Source: JBEKHI01 sp050012355 (GTDB taxonomy: Bacteria; Actinomycetota; Actinomycetes; Streptosporangiales; Streptosporangiaceae). From it: DNA of 42,176 nucleotides. The translations under genes and the position numbers were made by a program. Shown one piece after another: positions 1 to 7,797 of the stretch (positions are counted from its first letter, which is position 1; each line of letters starts with the position of its first letter). Location: positions 1 to 42,176 of the forward strand of contig JBEKHI010000016.1 of assembly GCA_050012355.1 (NCBI GenBank), in the 5' to 3' direction. The notes under the pieces are model-generated. The model saw only the letters and a program-made list of their open reading frames with translations, was not told the origin of the DNA and made no database searches.

Positions 1-569
1 GTCGCCAGGCCAAGGTCGATCAGCGGATCCAGTCCTCGGTACGCGGCGTCGCGCAGCTCGTTCGACGGGATCTGCGGGTGGATAAAAATCGGCTGGTGCA
101 ACCGGGCCGCGGTGGCGAACAAGTCGTCGTAGGCGGGATCATCCAGCGTGCGGGTGCCCGTCCGTCCGTGGATCATCGCGCCGACGTGACCGAGCTGGGT
201 GGCGCACCGTTCGAGTTCCGCCGCCGCGGCCTGCGGATCGCTGGTCGGCAGGGTCGCGAACGCGCGGAACCGGTCCGGGTGCGCGCGGACGGCCTCGGTG
301 GCCTCGTCGTTCGCTTCCCTGGCCAGCGGGATGGCCTCCCGGGCCGGGAGTGCCTGGGTGGCGGGCGTGACGACCGACAAGATCGAGACGTCGATCCCGG
401 CGGCGTCCATCGCCTCGACGCGGCCTTGGCCGATGTCCTCGAGCCGGGCCTGGTTGTCGCCCATGGTGTTGAAGGCGACGCTTTCGTCGCGTTCCCCGGC
501 GGGCAGGCGGTCGAGCGCGTCGCGGATGTTGACGCTGTTCCAGTGCTCTTCGATCGCGATGATCTTCAC
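1..569 (-). CDS. Amidohydrolase family protein (partial, C-terminus off the window)
   Basis: The reading frame is open to the first base of the window, so only the first 189 codons are present. The GTG start at 569 has GGAGG 9 nt upstream. The N-terminus MKIIAIEEHW and the later stretches MDAAGIDVSILSVV, ANDEATEAVRAHPDRFRAFA and HQPIFIHPQ match the amidohydrolase-2 (ACMSD/2-pyrone-4,6-dicarboxylate hydrolase-like) TIM-barrel family. These metal-dependent enzymes hydrolyse or decarboxylate cyclic carboxylates. The metal-binding HxH near the N-terminus of classical members is reduced to EEHW, as in many actinobacterial homologues. The gene lies 24 nt downstream of the SDR gene on the same strand, so the two are probably co-transcribed. 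The substrate is unknown. Confidence 0.85.
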   Translation of the reverse strand, partial: MKIIAIEEHWNSVNIRDALDRLPAGERDESVAFNTMGDNQARLEDIGQGRVEAMDAAGIDVSILSVVTPATQALPAREAIPLAREANDEATEAVRAHPDRFRAFATLPTSDPQAAAAELERCATQLGHVGAMIHGRTGTRTLDDPAYDDLFATAARLHQPIFIHPQIPSNELRDAAYRGLDPLIDLGLA

Positions 570-593
570 GTTAAATGTCCTCCGAGCTGTCGG

Positions 594-1295
594 TCACCAG
601 CGGACGGTCTGACCCTGGTAGTCCAGGTATTGCAGTCCGCCCTTGCCGGTCTGGGCGTCGATCGTGTCGGCCACGCCGGGGATGCTCTGGTCGGCCGTCA
701 GGGGCGCGCCGGGGCCGCCCAGGTCGGTCCGCACCCAGCCGGGGGCTATGAGCAGCAGCGTGCGCGGGTCGTCTGCGTGGCGCGCGGCGTAACTGCGCAT
801 CAGCTGGTTCAGCGCGGATTTGCTGGCCCGGTAGACCTCGAAGCCGCCCTTCTCGTTGTTGGCGACGCTGCCCTGGCCGGAGGACATCACCCCGATCGTG
901 CCGTTCGGGGCGACGAGATCCCGCAGTGCCTCGATGACGCGCATCGGGCTCAGCGCGTTGGTCACCATGAGGTGGACGAAGGTATCGGTGGACACGTCGG
1001 CGACAGTCTCCTCGGGGCCGTTGGTCACCCCGGCGTTGACGAACAGCAGGTCGAATGTCTCCTGGGCCAGACGTTTATGCAACGTCGTGACCTGCTCAGG
1101 AACCGTGATGTCGACGGTTTCCACGGCAAGGCGGCCAGCTGAGGACCTGGCCAGGTCGTGCAACTCGGTCGACCCGGTTCCCCGCACCGTGGCGGTCACC
1201 TGCCAGCCGCGCGCCAGGTACTCGGCGGTCAGCGCGTACCCCAGCCCGCGTGACGCGCCGATGATCAGAGCGGTCTTACCGGTAGTTGCTGTCAT
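594..1295 (-). CDS. SDR family NAD(P)-dependent oxidoreductase
   Basis: A 233-residue short-chain dehydrogenase. The cofactor motif is IIGASRGLGYAL (TGxxxGxG type, residues about 9-20), followed by NAG (VNAGVTNG) and the catalytic Ser (VMSSGQGS) plus YRASK, the YxxxK catalytic pair. I chose the ATG at 1295, preceded by GAGGA 7 nt upstream, over the ATG 36 nt further up, because Rossmann proteins of this family begin about 8 residues before the first beta strand. The gene is divergent from the TetR gene, and the inverted repeat between them suggests repression by that regulator. The amidohydrolase follows 24 nt downstream. The substrate cannot be read from the sequence. Confidence 0.9.
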   Translation of the reverse strand: MTATTGKTALIIGASRGLGYALTAEYLARGWQVTATVRGTGSTELHDLARSSAGRLAVETVDITVPEQVTTLHKRLAQETFDLLFVNAGVTNGPEETVADVSTDTFVHLMVTNALSPMRVIEALRDLVAPNGTIGVMSSGQGSVANNEKGGFEVYRASKSALNQLMRSYAARHADDPRTLLLIAPGWVRTDLGGPGAPLTADQSIPGVADTIDAQTGKGGLQYLDYQGQTVRW

Positions 1296-1319
1296 CGCCA
1301 ATCCTCGCTCACTCATCGC

Positions 1320-1353
1320 TTGTTGAGTCAACTGTACACGATTCGCTCAACAA
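1320..1353. promoter_or_regulatory. Candidate TetR operator between SDR and tetR genes
   Basis: Perfect 8-bp inverted arms TTGTTGAG (1320-1327) and CTCAACAA (1346-1353) are separated by 18 bp in the divergent intergenic region. Position and symmetry fit an operator for the adjacent TetR protein. The link is inferred from position only. Confidence 0.6.
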
Positions 1354-1369
1354 CGGTAGAGTGAATCAT

Positions 1370-1942
1370 GTGAGCGAGCCGACAAGCAGAGCGGCCAGGC
1401 GCGCGGCCACCGCCCAGCGCATCCTGGATGCGGCGCGCGCGGAGTTCGGGGAGCGTGGCCTGGAGGCAACCACCATCCGCCGCATCGCCCAGCGCGCGAA
1501 CGTGGACCCGTCCCTGGTCATGCAGCACTACGGATCTAAGGCCGCCCTCTTCGCCGTCGCCATCCAGCTGGAGGAAGCAGGTCCGGGCGATATAGAGGCC
1601 CACCTGTACGACGTCCTGGACGTCCGGCTCGGAGCTCTGCCCCCGGAGACCAAGGCTCTCGTGCGGTCTATGCTCACCGCCCCCGAGGCAGCTGATTCAA
1701 TGAGCGCCTTCCTGAACGAACGCGTCGCCAACCTGAGTCGCGCCATGGGCGGCGAGGATGCTGACCTGCGCGCGGCGCTGATCGTCAGCAGCATCCTCGG
1801 GCTCACCATCGCCCGGCACTTCCTGAAGCTCGACGCGTTCACCCATTCCTCGGACGCCGACATCGCCCGCGTCGCCCGGCCATGGGTCACCACCGGAGTC
1901 GACCCCGGGCAACGTCCGCCGAGCTCCACCGAGGCCGGCTGA
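1370..1942 (+). CDS. TetR/AcrR family transcriptional regulator
   Basis: About 190 residues. The N-terminal helix-turn-helix is ATTIRRIAQRANVDPSLVMQHYGSKAALF (key residues TIRRIA, VMQHYGSK; roughly residues 31-59). The C-terminal ligand domain is diverse, as usual for the family. GTG codons at 1361 and 1370 are both possible. I used 1370 because the protein then starts SEPTSRAARR just before the first helix, with AGAG about 9 nt upstream. The gene is divergent from the SDR/amidohydrolase pair, with an 8-bp inverted repeat between them, so local autoregulation and control of that pair is the simplest reading. Confidence 0.85.
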   Translation: MSEPTSRAARRAATAQRILDAARAEFGERGLEATTIRRIAQRANVDPSLVMQHYGSKAALFAVAIQLEEAGPGDIEAHLYDVLDVRLGALPPETKALVRSMLTAPEAADSMSAFLNERVANLSRAMGGEDADLRAALIVSSILGLTIARHFLKLDAFTHSSDADIARVARPWVTTGVDPGQRPPSSTEAG

Positions 1943-2003
1943 GTCTCATGCGTGGTCTCCGCGGACGTGGCTGCGCTGGCCTGATCCTGGTAGGGTCCCG
2001 TTC

Positions 2004-2252
2004 ATGTCCGCGCGCCTTGATCCGAGCTGGCTTGTTCTTGCCAGTTGGGAGTCATCGGATCGGCTTCGATGTGCCGACATCTTCAGTCGCCCCGACGGGT
2101 CGTTCGGGTTCGAGGAGTTCCGTCGCGATCCCGAGGACATGGGAGCGTGGACGCCGGTGGCGTACTTCTCCGATGCTGCGTATGCCACCCAGGCCGAGGT
2201 CGAACGTGTCGCCAAGCACGCTGTTCCGTGGCTTGCCGACGAGCATCGATAG
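2004..2252 (+). CDS. Small hypothetical protein, 82 aa
   Basis: An ATG start preceded by GTAGGG (weak ribosome site). Codon usage is GC-rich in the third position like its neighbours, and the composition is acidic and aromatic (FSRPDGSFGFEEFRRDPED, then AYFSDAAYATQAEVERVAKH), which looks like a small folded alpha/beta protein. There is no signal peptide or membrane segment. I do not recognise a family. It ends 2 nt before the convergent LysR gene's stop. It could be a real actinobacterial orphan; the main support is coding composition and start context. Confidence 0.6.
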   Translation: MSARLDPSWLVLASWESSDRLRCADIFSRPDGSFGFEEFRRDPEDMGAWTPVAYFSDAAYATQAEVERVAKHAVPWLADEHR

Positions 2253-2253
2253 G

Positions 2254-3189
2254 TCAACCCCAGGACGCATCCAGCGCTAGGCGAGCAGTTAAGCGAGCTG
2301 TCCCTTTGATGCTGGCGGCGACGCCGACGGCGATCTCGATGGTTCTCGCGGCGAGTGGGGAGTGGGTCCGTCCCTTTTCCCAGATCATGAAGATCTCGCG
2401 TGGCGGGAGCGGCGGTTCGAGTTCGTGGATGGAGAGCGTCTGGTCGGCGCGGGTGTCGTGGCTGAGGATGGCGAGCCGGGGTAGCAGCGCTGTTCCCATT
2501 CCGGCTCGCACCATGGACAGTACGGCTTCGTTGCCCACGGTGCGGAACACGATGTGCGGCCGGACCGCGCCGCGCGCGAGTACCTGCTCGATCCGGGCCT
2601 GATCGCAGATCGGCGGGTGGGCCACCATGGGCGCGCCGTCGAGCCGGCCTAGTGGTACCGGGCCGTCCGGGAAGGCGCCGGGCGCGGCCACCAGCAGGTA
2701 CGGGTCGTCGAGCAGCTTGAGGTGCTCGACGTTTCCGTCGACGCGGCCGTCGAAGAACATCAGGTCGAGGTCGCTGACCTCGGGCTGGTCGGTTTCCTCC
2801 TCGGACAGCCTGATGTCGCAGCCGGGATGCTCTTCCCGCAGCCTGCGGAGTACTGGCGGCAAGATCACGTTGGTCACGCTCTGGAATGTGCCGATGTCGA
2901 CCCGGCCGTCGCCTGCCTTGAACCGGTCGAGCGCGGTTGCCATCGCGGCCGCCTCCGTCAGCAGGACGCGCCCGTGGGCGAGGACCAGAGCGCCCAGTGG
3001 GGTGATCCGCACCGGCTTCGGCCCGCCCGGCCGGTCGAACACCGCGCCGCCGACAGCCTTCTCCAGCGCCGCGATCTGCTGGCTGATCGTTGACTGGCTG
3101 TAGCCCAGCCGGGTCGCTGCCCGGCCGAACGAGCCCTCGTCGGCGACGGCGGTCATGGCGGCGAGATGCCGCAGCTCTGCATCGAACAC
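2254..3189 (-). CDS. LysR family transcriptional regulator
   Basis: A 311-residue LTTR of typical length. The N-terminal winged HTH is clear: LRHLAAMTAVADEGSFGRAA, then SQSTISQQIAALEKAVGGAVFDR (residues about 6-56). The rest is a periplasmic-binding-protein-like effector domain with DIRLSEEE and GTALLPRLA near the end. The start is GTG at 3189 with AGGA 4-5 nt upstream. It is divergent from the LLM oxidoreductase/DUF899 pair, and an AT-rich intergenic region with a T-N11-A box lies between. It probably controls that pair and itself. The effector is unknown. Confidence 0.9.
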   Translation of the reverse strand: MFDAELRHLAAMTAVADEGSFGRAATRLGYSQSTISQQIAALEKAVGGAVFDRPGGPKPVRITPLGALVLAHGRVLLTEAAAMATALDRFKAGDGRVDIGTFQSVTNVILPPVLRRLREEHPGCDIRLSEEETDQPEVSDLDLMFFDGRVDGNVEHLKLLDDPYLLVAAPGAFPDGPVPLGRLDGAPMVAHPPICDQARIEQVLARGAVRPHIVFRTVGNEAVLSMVRAGMGTALLPRLAILSHDTRADQTLSIHELEPPLPPREIFMIWEKGRTHSPLAARTIEIAVGVAASIKGTARLTARLALDASWG

Positions 3190-3211
3190 GTTTCCTAGCC
3201 TAGCAATAAAG

Positions 3212-3242
3212 ATCGCATATTACGATTAAAATGATTTAAATC
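3212..3242. promoter_or_regulatory. Candidate LysR box and AT-rich operator region
   Basis: ATCGCATATTACGAT (3212-3226) contains TCG-N7-CGA, a T-N11-A LTTR box with matching ends. Seven bases on, GATTTAAATC (3233-3242) is a perfect 10-bp palindrome. The divergent intergenic region is strikingly AT-rich for this genome. The position between lysR and its divergent neighbour fits LTTR binding. Assignment is by pattern only. Confidence 0.55.
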
Positions 3243-3275
3243 TATCGCTTTTAATAATGCTTCTTCTGGCCTAGC

Positions 3276-4121
3276 GTGACTGACATGGCCAACCAGTTGC
3301 CAGTCGAAGCCACTACCGGACTGCGCTCGGCGCTGTGGTTGCCGCTCTTCGGTGATCTCGCTGACCCGAAGGTCGTCGCCCGGCTGGCAGCCCAGGCGGA
3401 GGACGTCGGCTGGCACGGGGTATTTGTCTGGGATCACCTGTGCTGGCGGCCACCGGTCCGGCCGGTGGCCGACCCGTGGATCACCCTGGCGGCGATCGCG
3501 GCCGCTACTGAGCGGCTGCGGCTGGGTCCCATGGTCACACCGCTGGCCCGTCGGCGGCCGGCCAAGGTCGCTCGGGAGACCGTGACGCTCGACTGGCTCA
3601 GCGGCGGCCGTCTCACCTTCGGCGCTGGCCTGGGCAGCGACCGTTTCGGCGGCGAGCTGTCGGCGACGGGCGAGCAGCTCGATGACCGGCGGCGCGGCCA
3701 GATGCTCGATGAAGCGCTGGAGATCCTCACCGCTGCCTCGTCTGGCCAGAGCGTGTGCCATCATGGCGAGCACTACATCGTCGACTCGGTGCAGTTCCTT
3801 CCCCGGCCAGTGCGGCAGCAAGTGCCGATCTGGGTCGCGGGGTTCCCTGGCAACCTCAGGCCACTGCGCCGGGCCGCCCGGTACGACGGCTTCTTCCCGG
3901 CCAACCTCGAACACCCTGGCCAGTTCGCCGATATCTCCGCCACCATCACTAGCCTCCGCCAGGACACGGCCGCGCCCTACGACATCGCGATCGCTTTGCC
4001 GCCCGGCACCGATCCAGCGCCCTATGCGGCGGCGGGCGCCACCTGGTGGCTGGCTGAATTCGACCCGGAAACACTGTCGCTCGACCAGGTGCGCGGCGTG
4101 CTCCGCGACGGCCCCGCCTAG
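3276..4121 (+). CDS. LLM class flavin-dependent oxidoreductase
   Basis: A 281-residue luciferase-like monooxygenase TIM barrel. Family landmarks are LAAQAEDVGWHGVFVWDH (strand and helix after beta 1), RLRLGPMVTPLARRRPAKVARE (the conserved MVTPL-RRxP-K segment), SGGRLTFGAGLG and PIWVAGFPGN. It probably uses FMN or F420 to oxidise or reduce a small organic molecule. The start is GTG 3276 or ATG 3285. No ribosome site precedes either, and an AT-rich TTTAATAATG stretch lies about 20 nt upstream, so a leaderless or near-leaderless mRNA is possible. The DUF899 gene follows 25 nt downstream in the same operon, and the LysR gene is divergent. Confidence 0.88.
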   Translation: MTDMANQLPVEATTGLRSALWLPLFGDLADPKVVARLAAQAEDVGWHGVFVWDHLCWRPPVRPVADPWITLAAIAAATERLRLGPMVTPLARRRPAKVARETVTLDWLSGGRLTFGAGLGSDRFGGELSATGEQLDDRRRGQMLDEALEILTAASSGQSVCHHGEHYIVDSVQFLPRPVRQQVPIWVAGFPGNLRPLRRAARYDGFFPANLEHPGQFADISATITSLRQDTAAPYDIAIALPPGTDPAPYAAAGATWWLAEFDPETLSLDQVRGVLRDGPA

Positions 4122-4146
4122 GCAAGAAACAGAAAAAGGAGACACA

Positions 4147-4944
4147 ATGACCAGTCACCGGACCGGAACACGTGAGGAGTGGCTCGCGGCGAGCGCTGAC
4201 CTGCTCGCGCGCGAGAAGGAGCTTACGCGGCTGGGTGATGAGCTCGCCCGGCAGCGCCGGGACCTTCCCTGGGTGCCGGTCGGCAAGCAGTACACGCTCC
4301 AGACCGAAACGGGGGCCAGGACGCTGGCGGAGCTGTTTGACGGCCGCTCGCAGCTGGTGGCCTACCACTTCATGTACGGTCCCGGCTACGAGGGCGGATG
4401 CCCCACCTGCTCATCAACCGCTGACAGCTTCAACGGCGTCCTCGACCACCTCAAAGCCCGCGACGTGACGATGATCTGCGTCTCGCGCGCGCCGCTTGAC
4501 AGGCTGCTCGCCTACCGCGAGCGGATGGGCTGGGACTTCACCTGGGCATCCAGCCATGAAAGCGACTTCAACTTCGATTACGGCGTATCGGTCGCGGAGG
4601 GGATGGCACACGACCCAGCCACGCCGCGGCCCGAGGCCAGCGAACTCGCGCTCCTGAAACTGCTGAACGAGCGGCCAGCCATCCGTGAGAACCTGCCGCT
4701 GATCACAAGCCTGAACGCGAGGTCGACCGGGACCGACACCGACGGCTATTTCTCCGAGGGGCACGGTGTCAGCACGTTCACGCGCCAGGACGACACCATC
4801 TACCACTGCTACTCCAGCTACGCCCGCGGCACGGAATTCCTGATGGGCTACTACGCCATCCTCGACCGGACGCCCAAGGGCCGCGACGAAGGCGATCAGC
4901 CAATGAGCTGGCTTCGCCGCCACGACGAATACGAGAGCAACTGA
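4147..4944 (+). CDS. DUF899 family (thioredoxin-fold-like) protein
   Basis: 265 residues, of typical DUF899 length. The diagnostic segments are LPWVPVGKQYTL, LVAYHFMYGPGYEGGCPTCS and GVSTFTRQDDTIYHCYSSY. The GCPTCS pair resembles a redox CxxC motif, and the family is usually treated as thioredoxin-like with unknown activity. The ATG at 4147 follows AAAAAGGAGA at good spacing. The open frame could extend upstream, but that part overlaps the LLM gene. It is co-transcribed with the flavin oxidoreductase, suggesting a shared oxidative or detoxifying task. Its last 167 nt are overlapped on the other strand by the run-on end of the SHOCT gene. Confidence 0.88.
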   Translation: MTSHRTGTREEWLAASADLLAREKELTRLGDELARQRRDLPWVPVGKQYTLQTETGARTLAELFDGRSQLVAYHFMYGPGYEGGCPTCSSTADSFNGVLDHLKARDVTMICVSRAPLDRLLAYRERMGWDFTWASSHESDFNFDYGVSVAEGMAHDPATPRPEASELALLKLLNERPAIRENLPLITSLNARSTGTDTDGYFSEGHGVSTFTRQDDTIYHCYSSYARGTEFLMGYYAILDRTPKGRDEGDQPMSWLRRHDEYESN

Positions 4945-5905
4945 GCAGCTTTGCTTTCATGAAGTCGAATTCCTCGCGGGTCAGCAGTCCCTTTCCCAGC
5001 ATGTCGGCTAGTTTTGCCAGCTCCTCGACTGGCGACGCGTCCATCGCGAGAGTTCCCCGCTGGGGGTATCCGGGGGTGTTCGACGTCCGGGCAGCGCGGA
5101 TCGAGCCGAGCGGGCGTGACAGGTCGATTCTAAGTTGCTCGGGGGTGACCTTGGTGTGCAGCAGGAACAGTTCGCAGCCGGTGGCCTGTATCCGCACGAT
5201 GGTCTTGATAGAGGTCCGCGTCGTGAGCGCATTCAGGACGGCGGCGATGGCGATGCCTTCGAGCGCGGCTTTGGCGCCGAAGCCGCCGCCAGCGAAGCCC
5301 CCGCCGGTCTTGACGAGGCCGGGGCCGCCGATCTCCACGTCTTCGACCTCGATGTAGGGCACCTCAGCCAGCATCGCTGCCCGCCGAGGGGTGGTTACCG
5401 CCAGCCGTTCTTCAAGGAACCGCAGGTCATACCGTTCGCCTGCGTGCAGCTCCGATCCCGGGACGTATCCTCCGAGGTAGGCCACATCACGCATGGTGGC
5501 CAGGGAACGGGCTTCAAGCTCACGAACCTGGCCAGGATCTGGCACGGCTAGCTGTGCGGCCTGGCGTGCTTGGAGAGCCGCAAGAACCCGAGGTACGACG
5601 GCAGGGCCGTGGTTGACAAGGGATCGCCACGCCTGCTCCCACCCGTCTTCGGTCAGAGGGAAGCTCTCGACTACCTTGAGCGAGCCGAGAGCACTGCGCC
5701 GTATGATCACGAACGCAGGAGCACCATTGCCCGACGGACGGAACTGCCACCCGATCGTGGGGCTGAGCCCGTCGAGCAGCGGATATGGCACGTCTCCAAG
5801 TTGCTCGCTCGGCCCGATTACCGGCATGGCAGGTACTCCTGCCTGGCCAAGGATCTCCGCACTCCGCTTTGCGGAGCGTCCCGGAACATCCTGGTCTTCT
5901 GCCAT
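4778..5905 (-). CDS. SHOCT domain protein with run-on C-terminus
   Basis: 375 residues from the ATG at 5905, which has GAGGAG upstream; a longer open frame would invade the upstream gene. The middle carries a glycine-rich stretch (GGGFAGGGFGAKAALEG) followed by a PH-like strand-rich segment (FLLHTKVTPEQLRIDLSRPL). Near the end lies a canonical SHOCT motif, ELAKLADMLGKGLLTREEFD (followed by FMKAKLL). SHOCT proteins usually stop right after KAKLL. Here translation continues 60 residues into antisense DUF899 sequence with low-complexity Arg/Ser/Gly composition. The natural stop appears to have been lost, perhaps when the two genes were joined near 4945-4960. It lies 61 nt downstream of the DUF4236 gene. 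Function unknown. Confidence 0.7.
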   Translation of the reverse strand: MAEDQDVPGRSAKRSAEILGQAGVPAMPVIGPSEQLGDVPYPLLDGLSPTIGWQFRPSGNGAPAFVIIRRSALGSLKVVESFPLTEDGWEQAWRSLVNHGPAVVPRVLAALQARQAAQLAVPDPGQVRELEARSLATMRDVAYLGGYVPGSELHAGERYDLRFLEERLAVTTPRRAAMLAEVPYIEVEDVEIGGPGLVKTGGGFAGGGFGAKAALEGIAIAAVLNALTTRTSIKTIVRIQATGCELFLLHTKVTPEQLRIDLSRPLGSIRAARTSNTPGYPQRGTLAMDASPVEELAKLADMLGKGLLTREEFDFMKAKLLSCSRIRRGGEASSLADRLRRGPWASGRGWRSSPSGIPCRGRSWSSSGRWCRPGA

Positions 5906-5966
5906 TACCCGCTCCTCACGGAAAGCTATCGCCGGCCATAGGGCCAGTACCGATCCAAGGGTTACG

Positions 5967-6752
5967 TCAGGCGCCTTGAGACCGGTCTGCGGAAATGTGG
6001 TTATAGCGGATATTTGCGAGCATTCGAAGTAGCTCATGTGCCGTTGGCGTGTCTTTAAGCTCTGCTAGCGCCGCCTCTGCCCAGCCGAAGTTGCCCGCCA
6101 GAGTGTGAAGCTGTACAAGCCGCATCCCGATGAGATCCCGGCTGAGCGGCACCATTACCTGTCGACCGCCGCCGCCGGGCATTGCGAACGATTTCACGGG
6201 TGCATACCGGCGCAGGAACTTGTCGTCGGCAACTTCTATGCGGCTGGCGAAGACTTGCGTGAGGGTTCGGGTCGCCATAGCACGATCCTCGCTCGCGACG
6301 AGCAGTCCCGCGAGCGTGAGCGCCGCAATCCGATGCTTGGGGAACTTCGCTGCCATCTGCTCGCAGCTCACTGCGCGGGTAGCCCTTGTCGTCGTCCCGC
6401 CGGTTTTGGCCAGGATCTCGTAAAGACGCTTCTCGCCCCTTGATGCGAACAAACCCGGTTTGGGCGCTGATATTGGGATATGGCGGGCCGGTTTCACCGT
6501 ACGCGGCGTCGGCTTTTGTGCACGTGGCGTCTGCTTTGCGGAACGCGACGACGGCCTGCTCTTGCGACTACCGGAAGTGTGCTGCACCGATACGCCGGCG
6601 CCCGGAATTCTCGCGGTAGCAGTACGCCGCCCGGTTGAGTTCACTGTGTAACGCATGCCTTTGCCGCCCAAGGTCATGCTGGTGCTCTTCGCATTCACTC
6701 GCACTCTGATGCCAGGCGCGACCTTGAACGACTTACTAACGCGAATCCCCAC
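5967..6752 (-). CDS. DUF4236 domain protein
   Basis: About 261 residues. The N-terminus GIRVSKSFKVAPGIRVRVN followed by GGKGMRYTV and GAGVSV is the DUF4236 domain (residues about 2-58), a short beta-rich module. A basic Ser/Arg/Lys-rich linker follows (residues about 60-95), then a helical segment with TPR-like periodicity (AALTLAGLLVASEDRAMATRT, then LVQLHTLAGNFGWAEAALAEL). GTG 6752 is chosen because the family begins right at GIRV and GGAGG lies about 9 nt upstream; TTG 6758 is the alternative. Lower GC than neighbours and the adjacent SHOCT gene suggest an acquired accessory pair. No function is known. Confidence 0.75.
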   Translation of the reverse strand: MGIRVSKSFKVAPGIRVRVNAKSTSMTLGGKGMRYTVNSTGRRTATARIPGAGVSVQHTSGSRKSRPSSRSAKQTPRAQKPTPRTVKPARHIPISAPKPGLFASRGEKRLYEILAKTGGTTTRATRAVSCEQMAAKFPKHRIAALTLAGLLVASEDRAMATRTLTQVFASRIEVADDKFLRRYAPVKSFAMPGGGGRQVMVPLSRDLIGMRLVQLHTLAGNFGWAEAALAELKDTPTAHELLRMLANIRYNHISADRSQGA

Positions 6753-6943
6753 GCTCAATCCCCTCCATCGCGGACGCGGCTCTTGCTGCCGCTAGCCATA
6801 AGAGAAGACCCGTGATCGCACACTCCGGATGACAGATTTAAGTCTCAGATAGGCATCTAATCCGGGGGACACGGCTGCCCGAGCCCGACAGCGCTAGCTG
6901 CCTGGCGGCTATTTCGGACCACGACGCGCCCAGCAGCACACGG

Positions 6944-7006
6944 GGCGGCCCGGGTGCTGACGGTCTTGCGCAGTTCGGCGGCGAGCAGCGTGCGGAACGG
7001 AATCAT
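6944..7006 (-). pseudogene. ABC-2 type permease fragment (N-terminal 21 codons)
   Basis: The minus strand reads MIPFRTLLAAELRKTVSTRA from an ATG at 7006, with GAAGGAG upstream. This is the characteristic start of actinobacterial ABC-2 transporter permeases (xxLLAAELRKxxxTR). After 21 codons the similarity stops abruptly: the first membrane helix is missing and the frame continues as unrelated residues to about 6857. It is a gene fragment left by a deletion or rearrangement. The identification rests on one short but distinctive motif. Confidence 0.5.
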
Positions 7007-7026
7007 CGGGCGACGCTCCTTCGGAT

Positions 7027-7797
7027 GTGATGGACAAGAACAGCTCTTCAAGCGACGAGCTGGCGAGCAGCTCACTCGCTCAGGTTCTTTTCATCGGATC
7101 CGGAGTGCAGATGTCGAGGAACTGCTGTCCGGCTCCGACTACCTGGTGCGAGGCGAAGTCCGCCGACCGCCGGGGGCGCGGGGACAGCGGCGACGAGAGC
7201 GGCGATTACTCGGTGAACCGCGAAATGGAGGACCTGCGGGCCGTGATCGGCCACGTCGGCGGAACTGCCTCGCTCTTCGGACACTCGTCGGGCGCGGTGC
7301 TTGCTCTGGAGGCGGCAAGCCGTGGTCTGGCCGTGCAGAAGCTGGCGGCCTACGAGACGCCTTTCATTCCGGAGGGATCGCGGCCTCGCCCGGCACCGGA
7401 TTTCACTGAGCGCCTCGTGGGGCTAGTCCAGGCGGGCGACATGGACGGCGCGACGGCGCTGTTTCAGACCGAGGGGGTCGGCCTGCCGGCTGAGATGGTC
7501 GAGGGCATGCGGCACAGCGACATGTGGGGCTACCTCATTAGCCTCGCCCACTCGCTGCCTTACGACACCACGCTCTTCGAGCCCGGCTGGGCGGTGCCGA
7601 GGGCGCGGCTGGCGGCCATCGGGGTGCCGACACTGGCAATCGCCGGGTCGAACACTTTCCCTTGGCTGGCCGTCGCAACCAAGCAGGTCGCTGAAGCTGT
7701 CCCGGGCGCACGATTCCTGTCGCTCGAGGGCCAGGACCACGGTGTTCTGCACCGGGCCGAGGCCCTTCTTCCATGCCTACGGGAATTCCTCGGCTGA
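7027..7797 (+). pseudogene. Alpha/beta hydrolase with lost N-terminus
   Basis: From about 7162 the product is a normal alpha/beta hydrolase: DRRGRGDSGD, the nucleophile elbow GHSSGAV, and the catalytic His in GQDHGV near the end. Complete relatives carry about 45-50 residues with the first strands and the oxyanion HG/GG motif before DRRGRG. Here those residues are replaced by Ser/Cys-rich sequence with no family resemblance, and the same DNA encodes an ABC permease remnant on the other strand just upstream. The open frame is intact, so a shortened protein could be made, but it would lack the core beta strands. Probably non-functional. Confidence 0.65.

Noticed and set aside
78..1142. 354-codon open frame on the plus strand
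   Set aside because: Antisense to the amidohydrolase and SDR genes; Arg/Gly/Val-rich composition without family motifs.
3682..4146. Long N-terminal extension of the DUF899 frame
   Set aside because: Overlaps the LLM gene out of frame; the ATG at 4147 has a strong ribosome site and starts at the family's usual position.
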